Part shown: piece after piece, positions 9,528 through 18,100 of the stretch | Layout: every line of letters begins with the position of its first letter | Position numbering within the stretch: the first letter of the stretch is position 1 | Notes under the pieces: model-generated | Databases searched by the model: none | What the model was told of the DNA's origin: nothing | Seen by the model: the letters and a program-made list of their open reading frames with translations, nothing else | NCBI GenBank assembly: GCA_023251135.1 | Contig: JAHEZJ010000026.1 | Span: forward strand, 35,643-99,642 | DNA from: Flavobacterium sp. | GTDB taxonomy: Bacteria; Bacteroidota; Bacteroidia; Flavobacteriales; Flavobacteriaceae | DNA: 64,000 nt | Reading direction: 5' to 3' | Made by a program: the position numbers and the translations under genes

Positions 9528-10115
9528 TTATAGAGAAAGTAATTTTTGGCTGGAGTGACTTTTGATATCCTCAAAAAAGAGTGTGAATTCACGCTCAAAT
9601 TCCGGATAGAATTCTACTAGTTCTGCACTGGCAAACTGCATATTGGATTGGTTTCTCGACCTTCTTCGGTCCATTTGCGTTAAAATTTGGTGTATTCCTT
9701 CAACAGTCTGATAACTCAAAAGCCAGTTTTGTTTGATCATATAAGGCATTAAGTCTTGTGTTTTTTCTGTTAGAATGGGATAATTTTCATGCAAAGATCT
9801 GTAAAATCGGTTAACAAAATGATCCAATTTTTCATCAGAGTACTTTTCCCAGTTTTTGGCCAGAAAATGATCGTAAATAATATCGACAATAACACCGGCA
9901 TAGTGATGGTATTTTTCATGTAAGCGTTTGGTGCTTTGCCTGAAAACATCATGCGAATCTGTATAGGTGTCGATAGAACGATGTAAGAGAATGCCTTTCT
10001 GAACATCTTCGGGGAAGTGTTCAAACTGTTTTCCGCGAATTCCATCGGCCATGAAGTTGCCAATTTTGATCAGATCGTTTTCGCCGGAAAGATATATATG
10101 GGCTAGGAAATTCAT
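9528..10115 (-). CDS. ACP phosphodiesterase-like protein (AcpH / DUF479 family)
   Basis: The 195-residue protein starts MNFLAHIYLSGENDLIKIGNFMADGIRGKQ, the hallmark of the AcpH family. The conserved His and Asp residues (H6, D24) fit the HD-like metal site of the family. Family role: hydrolysis of the 4'-phosphopantetheine arm from acyl carrier protein, as shown for E. coli AcpH. Many homologues have no proven activity. With many carrier domains encoded later in this window a role in pantetheine turnover is possible, but nothing in the sequence ties it to them. ATG at 10113-10115. Confidence 0.85.
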   Translation of the reverse strand: MNFLAHIYLSGENDLIKIGNFMADGIRGKQFEHFPEDVQKGILLHRSIDTYTDSHDVFRQSTKRLHEKYHHYAGVIVDIIYDHFLAKNWEKYSDEKLDHFVNRFYRSLHENYPILTEKTQDLMPYMIKQNWLLSYQTVEGIHQILTQMDRRRSRNQSNMQFASAELVEFYPEFEREFTLFFEDIKSHSSQKLLSL

Positions 10116-10125
10116 TTGTTGTTAG

Positions 10126-10335
10126 AGTTTCTGAGGGTCTAAGTTGCTAAGGCACTAAGTTATCGTACAAAGTATATTTTATCATTACTAAGATTCTAAG
10201 TGGTTAAGAAACGAAGTTATTTTAGTAAAAGTATGAAAACTTTTTGACATCGTTTTAATGAATGACAGATCCCTTTGTATTTAAAATCTGAAAACTTAGA
10301 ACCTTAGCAACTTAGAATCTTCGTAACTTTTCTAT
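10126..10335. repeat. Inverted pair of 'CTAAGTTGCTAAG'-type sequences
   Basis: At 10130-10160 the strand reads GTCTAAGTTGCTAAGGCACTAAG. A diverged, oppositely oriented copy (ACTTAGAACCTTAGCAACTTAG) lies at about 10294-10315. Such TAAGT/ACTTA low-complexity pairs are common between Flavobacterium genes. The region between is AT-rich and has no convincing ORF. Confidence 0.45.
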
Positions 10336-10340
10336 ATTTG
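10312..10340 (+). promoter_or_regulatory. glmM promoter
   Basis: TTAG (10312-10315), 17 nt, then TATATTTG (10333-10340) approximates the Bacteroidota consensus. It lies 28 nt before the glmM start. Confidence 0.5.
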
Positions 10341-10368
10341 TCATAAAAAATAACCATAACTCACAAAA

Positions 10369-11757
10369 ATGACTTTAATAAAATCAATTTCAGGGATACG
10401 AGGGACAATCGGTGGAAAAGTAGGAGATAACCTGACTCCTGTTGATGCGGTGAAATTTGCATCGGCATATGGAACTTTTCTGAAAAACAATACATCAAAA
10501 GAAAAATTAACCGTAGTGATTGGTCGTGACGCTAGAATTTCGGGGCCAATGATTCACAATCTTGTCGTGAATACTTTAATAGGTTTAGGAATTAATGTAA
10601 TTGACCTTGGACTTTCTACAACACCAACTGTAGAGGTAGCGGTTCCGTTAGAAAAGGCAGACGGAGGAATCATTTTAACGGCTTCCCACAATCCAAAACA
10701 ATGGAATGCTTTGAAACTGTTGAATGCAAAAGGCGAATTTTTAAGCGGTGAAGAAGGGGCTAAAATTCTTGAAATCGCTGAAGCAGAAGCTTTCGATTTC
10801 TCGGATGTTGACAGTTTAGGTGAAATTACCATCAATGATGCGTATATGGATATTCACATCGACGAGGTTTTAAATTTGCCTTTGGTAGATGTTGAAGCCG
10901 TAAAAGCTGCAAAATTTAAAGTAGTAGTTGACGGAGTAAATTCTTCCGGAGGAATCATTATTCCAAAATTACTGGAATTAATGGGCGTTGAAGTAGTAAA
11001 ATTGTATTGCGAACCAAACGGACATTTTCCACATAACCCAGAACCGTTAAAAGAGCATTTAACTGATATTTCGGAGTTGGTAGTAAAAGAGAAAGCACAT
11101 TTAGGAGTTGTTGTTGATCCGGATGTAGACCGTTTGGCATTTATATCTGAAGATGGAGAGATGTTTGGAGAAGAATACACTTTGGTAGCTTGTGCAGATT
11201 ATGTGTTGAGTAAAACTCCCGGAAATACAGTTTCTAACATGTCATCGTCACGTGCTTTGCGCGATGTAACCGTTGCTCATGGCGGGAAATACGAAGCCAG
11301 CGCTGTTGGTGAAGTAAACGTAGTAGCCTTAATGAAGAAAAACAATGCTATTATTGGAGGTGAAGGTAACGGTGGAATTATTTATCCGGAATCTCATTAC
11401 GGAAGAGATAGTTTGGTAGGTGTTGCTTTATTCCTGACGCATTTAGCCAACAAAAAAATGTCTGTTTCGGCATTACGCGCTTCTTACCCGGAATATTATA
11501 TGAGTAAAAATAAAATTGAATTAACACCACAAATCGATGTTGATGCAATTTTGGTGGCCATGACTGAAAAGTACAAAAACGAAGATATTAGCACCATTGA
11601 TGGTGTGAAAATTGATTTTGCTACAGAATGGGTTCATTTAAGAAAATCAAACACAGAGCCGATCATCAGAATTTATACAGAAGCTCCTTCTCAGGAAAAA
11701 GCCGATGTTTTGGCACTTCGAATCATTGATGAAATAAAAGCGGTTGCAGGAATCTAA
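10369..11757 (+). CDS. glmM: Phosphoglucosamine mutase
   Basis: Converts glucosamine-6-phosphate to glucosamine-1-phosphate on the route to UDP-GlcNAc for peptidoglycan and lipopolysaccharide. The protein of 462 residues shows the alpha-D-phosphohexomutase signatures. TASHNPKQWNALKL at 104-117 carries the phosphoserine Ser106. The metal-binding loop is DPDVDRLA, and the C-terminal phosphate-binding loop is RKSNTEPIIRIYTEA. The glucosamine (GlmM) rather than glucose or mannose assignment follows the usual annotation of this Bacteroidota subfamily. It is followed by a strong hairpin shared with the convergent acyltransferase gene. Confidence 0.93.
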   Translation: MTLIKSISGIRGTIGGKVGDNLTPVDAVKFASAYGTFLKNNTSKEKLTVVIGRDARISGPMIHNLVVNTLIGLGINVIDLGLSTTPTVEVAVPLEKADGGIILTASHNPKQWNALKLLNAKGEFLSGEEGAKILEIAEAEAFDFSDVDSLGEITINDAYMDIHIDEVLNLPLVDVEAVKAAKFKVVVDGVNSSGGIIIPKLLELMGVEVVKLYCEPNGHFPHNPEPLKEHLTDISELVVKEKAHLGVVVDPDVDRLAFISEDGEMFGEEYTLVACADYVLSKTPGNTVSNMSSSRALRDVTVAHGGKYEASAVGEVNVVALMKKNNAIIGGEGNGGIIYPESHYGRDSLVGVALFLTHLANKKMSVSALRASYPEYYMSKNKIELTPQIDVDAILVAMTEKYKNEDISTIDGVKIDFATEWVHLRKSNTEPIIRIYTEAPSQEKADVLALRIIDEIKAVAGI

Positions 11758-11780
11758 TTCGCTGTCGTTACTATAAATAA

Positions 11781-11816
11781 AAACACCTTTTTCGTTAATG
11801 AAAAAGGTGTTTTTTA
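11781..11816 (+). terminator. Bidirectional terminator between glmM and the acyltransferase gene
   Basis: Perfect 13-bp stem AAACACCTTTTTC / GAAAAAGGTGTTT (11781-11793, 11800-11812) with a 6-nt loop. T-rich on the plus strand and, in mirror form, on the minus strand. Confidence 0.85.
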
Positions 11817-11833
11817 TTTGGTTCAAAAATGAA

Positions 11834-12706
11834 TTATTCAATGCGGTGTTTCCATCTTTTGTGCGTCCATAAATAGTATTCTGGCGCTTCATAAATTTGT
11901 TTTTCTACTTCTCTTAAGTACTTTTCAGTAATGTCGAAATTCTCATAATCATTCGGATTGTCTGCGATAGGTACAAAGGTAGCTTCATAATAACCACGGG
12001 CTACTTTTTTTACTTTTACAAAAATCACACTCAGATCGTATTTTTTAGCCAGCATTTCGGCACCTGTATGTACCGGAACTTCGATTCCCATAAATTTCAT
12101 CGAATGAAAAATTCGGTCCAGTTTTGGCGATTGGTCACTTGCTAAACCGTACATGCTTAAAATTCCATCACGTTGGTTTTGAGCCATTGTTGGAATTGCT
12201 TTTCGGGTTTCAACCAATTCGGTATCGTATTTAGAACGTATTTTTCGAACCAGTTTATCAAAGTAAGGGTTCGCTACTTTTTTATAAACAGCAATACCTT
12301 GAAAAGCAATTTTAGGGTTAATAGTCAAAAGCCATTCATAACTGGCGTAATGTGCCGCTACCAGTATAGTGCTTTTGCCTTTTTGTGCATACTCGTTTAC
12401 AAGATCAAGATTTGTTGTTTTAAATCTTTTCTCCATTTCTTGGGGAGAAATACTCATGGTCTTGATCATTTCCAAAAACATATCACACATATGTTTGTAG
12501 AATTTCTTCTCGATTTCTTTTCGTTCAGAATCGTTTAAATGTGGTAAAGTAAGCTTTAAGTTTTCGCGAACCACCTTTTTGCGGTACCCCACAATTCTGT
12601 AAATGATGAAATATACACAATCAGAAAACCAGTAAAATATTCGGAAAGGAAGGATAGAGATCAGCCAGAGAAAAGGGAAGGCTATGATATAAACGAGAAA
12701 TTGCAT
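11834..12706 (-). CDS. Lysophospholipid/lipid A acyltransferase (HtrB/LpxL family)
   Basis: The 290-residue membrane-associated acyltransferase has an N-terminal hydrophobic segment (MQFLVYIIAFPFLWLISILPF). The catalytic HX4E motif is in AAHYASYEW. Family role: transfer of a secondary acyl chain to lipid A precursors, or in Bacteroidota to other outer-membrane or aminolipids. The exact acceptor is not evident. The gene is convergent with glmM and divergent from the rhomboid gene. ATG at 12704-12706, with a TATATTTG -7 box (12722-12729, minus strand) 15 nt upstream. Confidence 0.88.
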   Translation of the reverse strand: MQFLVYIIAFPFLWLISILPFRIFYWFSDCVYFIIYRIVGYRKKVVRENLKLTLPHLNDSERKEIEKKFYKHMCDMFLEMIKTMSISPQEMEKRFKTTNLDLVNEYAQKGKSTILVAAHYASYEWLLTINPKIAFQGIAVYKKVANPYFDKLVRKIRSKYDTELVETRKAIPTMAQNQRDGILSMYGLASDQSPKLDRIFHSMKFMGIEVPVHTGAEMLAKKYDLSVIFVKVKKVARGYYEATFVPIADNPNDYENFDITEKYLREVEKQIYEAPEYYLWTHKRWKHRIE

Positions 12707-12721
12707 GTATTGTTTTTTTTA

Positions 12722-12729
12722 CAAATATA
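12722..12729 (-). promoter_or_regulatory. -7 box for the acyltransferase gene
   Basis: The minus strand reads TATATTTG, a full match to TAnnTTTG, 15 nt before the ATG. Confidence 0.45.
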
Positions 12730-12819
12730 AAGCAAAAATGAATTACGATTGATATTTTGGATTGATGCTAACATATGTTTAAGAATGACTATATTTACAA
12801 TTCACAATAAAAGTTTTTT

Positions 12820-13458
12820 ATGAATACCATTTTGATTGGAATTATAGTTGCCAATGTTTTGATTAGTTATCAGGGTTTCAACAATCTTGCTTTTTTTAGA
12901 AAATATGAGTTTCATGTAGGAAGTATTCGCTCAGGAGAACAGATTAGAATGCTTTCATCAGGTTTTTTACACGCCGATATGATGCATTTGCTTTTTAATA
13001 TGCTTACGCTTTGGTTTTTCGCTCCGGTGGTATTGCAATGGTTGGGTAATTTTTCTTTTCTGTTGATTTATTTTGGAAGTTTAATTTTCGGAAGTTTATT
13101 AACGATGCTGTTTCATAAAAACGATTACAGCTACAGAGCAGTAGGGGCATCGGGTGCGGTGACGGGCGTTTTGTACTCTGCCATATTGTTACAGCCGGAT
13201 ATGATGCTGGGCATCTTTTTTGTCCTGCCAATACCGGCCTATTTATTTGGAATTTTATATTTATTGTATTCGATATACGGAATGAAGGCCAAAAATGATA
13301 ATATTGGCCATACAGCACATTTTGGAGGTGCAATTGGAGGATATTTGATAACTTTGATCAAAGAGCCTTCCTTATTTGTAGATCATAGCTTAATGGTGAT
13401 ACTGTTGGCGATCCCAATTTTTATCCTTTTCGTGATGGCTAAATTGGGGAAATTGTAA
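12820..13458 (+). CDS. Rhomboid-family intramembrane serine protease
   Basis: The 212-residue membrane protein of about six hydrophobic helices has the catalytic pair of rhomboids. The serine is in GASG (Ser111, 109-112) and the histidine in AHFGG (His167). The HxxxxHLLFN-like sequence HADMMHLLFNM at 51-61 is another family mark. It cleaves transmembrane segments of other proteins; the substrate is unknown. A weak TATATTTA box lies 22 nt upstream of the ATG. It is followed after 53 nt by the SIMPL-domain gene on the same strand, so co-transcription is possible. Confidence 0.92.
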   Translation: MNTILIGIIVANVLISYQGFNNLAFFRKYEFHVGSIRSGEQIRMLSSGFLHADMMHLLFNMLTLWFFAPVVLQWLGNFSFLLIYFGSLIFGSLLTMLFHKNDYSYRAVGASGAVTGVLYSAILLQPDMMLGIFFVLPIPAYLFGILYLLYSIYGMKAKNDNIGHTAHFGGAIGGYLITLIKEPSLFVDHSLMVILLAIPIFILFVMAKLGKL

Positions 13459-13511
13459 CAATGGCACAACTTTTGAAAGGTCACTAATCAAATAATTTAA
13501 ATATAACTAAA

Positions 13512-14204
13512 ATGAAGAAAGTAGTATTATTTTTAACAATCATGTTTATGTCTATGTCTTACGCACAAGAAGTCAAACAAATTCCACAAATCAATGTAAG
13601 TGGTGAAGGAAAAGTAAAAATAGCACCAGATCAGGTTTGTATTTCAGCTACGGTTGAAACAAAAGGGAATAATGCTAAAGATGTCAAAAAACAAAACGAC
13701 GAAAAAATCGACGCTGTTTTGAAGTTCATCAAAAAAATGAATGTTCCTGTTGCTGATTATAAAACAAAACAGGTTTCGCTTAATCCGCAATACGATTACG
13801 AAAAAAAGAAAACAAGTTATAATGCTACGCAAACTGTAGAAATTGTATTGAAAGATTTATCTAAATACGATGAAGTAATGGAAGGTTTAGTACAACAGGG
13901 AATCAATCGTATCGATAATGTTTCTTTTGAATCTTCTAAATTGGCACAACACCAATCAGAAGCCCGTAAATTAGCTATTAAAGATGCTAAAGCAAAGGCA
14001 GAAGACTACGTTTCAGTTTTAGGACAAAAAGTAGGTAAAGCGATTACAATCTCAGATAACTCTCAGGTGTACAACCCAAGACCAATGTATGCAGCGATGA
14101 AATCAATGGCTATGGATACTAACGGTGGTGCTGAAAACGAAACGCTTGCAGTTGGAGAAATTGAAATTACAGCAAACGTAAATGTAAGCTTTGTGTTAGA
14201 CTAG
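13512..14204 (+). CDS. Secreted SIMPL-domain (DUF541) protein
   Basis: The 230-residue protein has a clear signal peptide (MKKVVLFLTIMFMSMSYAQ). The mature part starts VKQIPQINVSGEGKVKIAPDQV, which is typical of the SIMPL/BP26 family of periplasmic or outer-membrane-associated oligomeric proteins. Conserved patterns include NDEKIDAVLKFIK and the KLAIKDAKAKAEDYVSVLGQKVGKAI helix. Biochemical role is poorly defined across the family. A hairpin terminator follows the stop codon. Confidence 0.85.
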   Translation: MKKVVLFLTIMFMSMSYAQEVKQIPQINVSGEGKVKIAPDQVCISATVETKGNNAKDVKKQNDEKIDAVLKFIKKMNVPVADYKTKQVSLNPQYDYEKKKTSYNATQTVEIVLKDLSKYDEVMEGLVQQGINRIDNVSFESSKLAQHQSEARKLAIKDAKAKAEDYVSVLGQKVGKAITISDNSQVYNPRPMYAAMKSMAMDTNGGAENETLAVGEIEITANVNVSFVLD

Positions 14205-14222
14205 ATCTAAAATAACAATACA

Positions 14223-14264
14223 AAAATCCCAAATTCCAATTTAAAAGGAGTTTGGGATTTTTTG
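14223..14264 (+). terminator. Terminator after the SIMPL-domain gene
   Basis: Arms AAAATCCCAAA (14223-14233) and TTTGGGATTTT (14251-14261) form an 11-bp stem followed by a T-rich tail. Confidence 0.75.
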
Positions 14265-14319
14265 TTTTTTGTAGGGGGCAGTTTAACCCCAAAATATAAA
14301 ATGTTCGGGATCTTCCGAA

Positions 14320-14736
14320 TTATAGTTGCAGCGAAGGCGCATCCGTAAAATTTGCTTTCAGTTCTTCAGGCAAATAAGGTCTGCCTCCCGCAGCGGGAAT
14401 ACAGGTTCCTGTAAATACTGCTGAAGCCATTATCTTTCCGTTTTTAATGATCGATTGTTTAAAATGCAAACGGGGTAATCCCTGGGCATCGGTATAAACA
14501 GCACAGTTAACATCAAAATTATCGTCTTTTTTTAGCGACCGGATAAATTTGATGCTATATTCAGATAAAACCATAAACACGCCGTTTTCTGCCTGTTGGA
14601 CAAAGTCAAAACCTAAAACATCTTTTATAAAAGCATGACGGCATTCTTCCATATAAAAGGGGTAGTACAAGCCGTCCATAATGCCTTGCACGTCTATGTG
14701 TTCTTCTGCAACAGTGTAATTTTTTAAATATTCCAT
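14320..14736 (-). CDS. Hotdog-fold acyl-CoA thioesterase
   Basis: The 138-residue protein of the 4HBT/FadM-like thioesterase type reads ...EHIDVQGIMDGLYYPFYMEECRHAFI, the N-terminal strand and central helix pattern of single hotdog domains. It would hydrolyse acyl-CoA or acyl-ACP thioesters; substrate chain length is not deducible. The usual catalytic Asp position is occupied by Asp15 or Asp21 (DVQGIMDG). It is a stand-alone gene convergent with the SIMPL-domain gene. Confidence 0.75.
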   Translation of the reverse strand: MEYLKNYTVAEEHIDVQGIMDGLYYPFYMEECRHAFIKDVLGFDFVQQAENGVFMVLSEYSIKFIRSLKKDDNFDVNCAVYTDAQGLPRLHFKQSIIKNGKIMASAVFTGTCIPAAGGRPYLPEELKANFTDAPSLQL

Positions 14737-15155
14737 ATATAATTAAAGTTAGAATTCATTAAACGTATTTTCTTACAGTTTATTACGATGTAATTCTCGT
14801 TTCTTTTAGATAGTTTTCACGTAAAAATACATCAAAAGTATAAACTTTAAGAACCAAGTAAACCGCTGATTTTTAGTGTCTTTTTAAACGGAAAAAGCAC
14901 TTACATATTTTGTTTTTAATTGTAAGAATGAAGATTAATTGTGTTAAAAAGTAAGATTAGGGCAAAAAACAATAATATAATATCATTTGATAATAATATA
15001 ACATAAAAATAACACTTGGGTTAGGATTAGATTTGGAAGATAAATTTGCAACACAGGTCAAATACTTTGATTTAAATCGTAATAAATTAAGATTTAAATT
15101 ATCTGTCTTGCAAATAATTAACAAAACAAAAAAAAGCTAACCAAAAACAAGTATT
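14737..15155. other. AT-rich intergenic region with the promoter of the secreted protease
   Basis: No ORF of note. TAAATTTG at 15041-15048 matches the -7 element, with TTGG at 15016-15019 as a poor -33 candidate. That would give a leader of about 107 nt before the protease ATG. Confidence 0.4.
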
Positions 15156-18100
15156 ATGAAAAAGCAACTACTTTTATTAGTGTTGTGCTGTCTCTGGATC
15201 GCCCAGGGAATTAGAGCACAAGACTTAATCGGGCCTTCGCACAGCTGTCGCACAAAGGAGGTCAATGAATTGCAATTGAAGAACCACCCCGGTTCTTTAA
15301 AAGAGAATAAAGCTTTTAATCTTTTTAGTAAAGAGTATGCTAAAAAGAGGAGTACCGGAAAGAGTTCTGAAAATACGACCTACATCATACCGGTTGTTTT
15401 TCACGTGTACGGAACTTCATTCAATGGTAAAACGGTTACACTTCAAAAAATACAAGCAGCATTAAAAAATCTTAATGATGATTTTAAGGGGTTGAATGAT
15501 GATTTCAATACCGTTGAACCCTTTTTTCAGGCCAGAAGAGGAACTTTAAATATCGAGTTCAGACTGGCACAAATCGATCCTAGCGGAAAATGTACTACCG
15601 GAGTAATTTTTGAAAGAAAAAAAGACGGTTACGGTAACGGAGGTGGTTACGACAACCAGATTCAGGCAGATGCATGGGACAACTACAAATACATGAACGT
15701 TTACATTCAAAACGATTTGTATGCCGATGGAGCAACCAACAATTCGGGAGTTTGCTGGTATCCGGATTCCTGGATGTCTGATAATAATCTGGCACGCTGC
15801 GTTTATAACGGAGCTTATTTGGGAGAGAATACCAATAAAGAATTTGCAGCGGTACTTACGCACGAGTTCGGGCATTTCCTGAATCTGATTCACACTTTTG
15901 ATGGTGGTTGTTCAGGGACCGATGAGGTAGATGATACTCCAAAAGAAGATGGAAAACACTCTTTAGGCTGTGTACCGGGAACAAATTGTGACGGTGATAA
16001 AGTAAATATTGAAAACTATATGGGATACAATGCTGCACAAGGATGCAGTAAAATGTTTACACAAGGACAGGTAACAAGAATGTTGGCTGCATTACAGCAT
16101 CCGGCAAGAAGAACATTATGGACGGCACAAAATTTAACGGCTACTGGTGTCAATACCACGGGAAGTAGTTTGGTTTCTGACATTACAAGTTTTAAAGAAG
16201 ATGTTGCTAATAACGGAACGATCTCCGGCAGTGCCAACATTACATTAAGTGGAACGACCTTTACAAAGTCGACGGGAACGTTAACTTCGGGTGTTGATTT
16301 TAGTGCTAATTTACCGGTTGGTTTAAGTGCGACGATTACAATCAATAGCAACAGTCAGGCTACAGTTACAATAACCGGAACAGCAACAGCTCATAATGCA
16401 AGTAATACGACTACTGGCGGAATCACTTTGTTGGCTCCTGCTTTGACCGGAGGAGTAAGCGGTATGCTTTGCGACGGATTGAGCTGGAATTTTAAATTTA
16501 GAGATCCGTATGGTATTTTCTTTGTGGATATTCCTGACATGACGGTTACACCAACATCTACCTGGAAATATTTTACGATTGAAAAAGGAGATGATCCAAA
16601 GTATGGCGTATGGCGATTTGCAGCCAACCATTTAAAAGTAGAAACGTATGGAAAAAGACTGATAACCAACACAGGAACAAATAATATTACTGCTCTTGGT
16701 TTTAACACTGCTATTAATGCAAGCAGTAATTTTACGGCACCGGGAGCTTATCCAAACCAATTAGATCTTAGAACTTCTTCTTATAAGGCTTGGGATGGTA
16801 AAACGGATTATTTTGGTTTTGAATATACCATCGATGGCGAAAAATGTTATGGTTGGTTAAAAGCCGTGGTTGCCGCAGATGGTTCGGGATACACTATTGT
16901 AGAATATGCTTATAACACGCAACCAGGTGGAACAATCTACACCGGAATGACAGATAAAGTCGCGTTAAGTGTTTCTCCGGCTGTTCTTTCTGAAGCAGCT
17001 GTCAACAATGGAAGTGTTTCGCAGACTTCTTCTTTTAAATTAACGACCAATAACGGAACTTTTGTTAAGAATTCAGGAGAATTAACTCCCGGAGTCGATT
17101 ATACCATTAGTGGTGTTCCGGCAGGTTTAAGCGCTAAATTAAATGTCATTAGCAATACCGAAGTACAATTGGCTTTTACCGGAAATGCTGTTGCTCATCT
17201 GAAAGAAAACAGTGCTACAATTGCCATAACCTTTTTAAATCCGGCGATTACGGGAGGGGTAGCAACACTGTCCAGTTCGGGGACCTCTGTTAAAATTAAC
17301 TTCAGAGATCCTTACGCCATTGTACATGTAAAAGACCTGAATTATACCGTAGATGCAGCAAATACCTGGAAATTCTTTAGAATTACAGCCGACGCTGACC
17401 AACAGGATTACGGAGTTTTTGTGGATAAAGGGGATCTTAAATTGGAGACCTATACAAAATCTATTGTTTGTGAGGGGAACTCTTTAAATATGACTTTGAT
17501 TGGAGCCAATCAGCTGATCAATGGCAGCAGTAACTTTGTTGAAGGAGGCAGTTATCCTAACCTGCACACTTTAAGAAATGCTTCTTATAAATCCTGGGAT
17601 GGAAAAACCGGTTATATTGGTTTTACCTTTACAATTGCAGGAGAAGCTTGTTACGGCTGGTTTAAAGTAAAAGTAAATGCCAAGGGTACAGCTTATACTT
17701 TATTGGAATATGCCTATAACACAGAACCTGGAGCCGGTATCAATACCGAAGATATTCCGGTAGATCTTTCGGTTCATTTGGCCAATACCCCGGATGAGAT
17801 CAATGAAAATGCGATGAGTAACGATGGAAGCTTTGACACAAAAGTAACCATTCAGCTTACCACAAACGGCGGAACTTTTACAAAAAGTTCAGGAAGCCTG
17901 GTTCAGGGAACAGATTTTACGGTAACAGGACTACCGGCAGGTTTAACCGCAGAAATTACAGTACTAAACAGTACAACAGCAGAGTTAAGTTATACGGGGA
18001 AAGCAACAGCTAATGAAGCGTCAAATACAACCACTGCAACCATTACTTTCCTGAATCCTGCAATTACCGGAGGGGCTGCTATTTTGGATAGTGATAATTT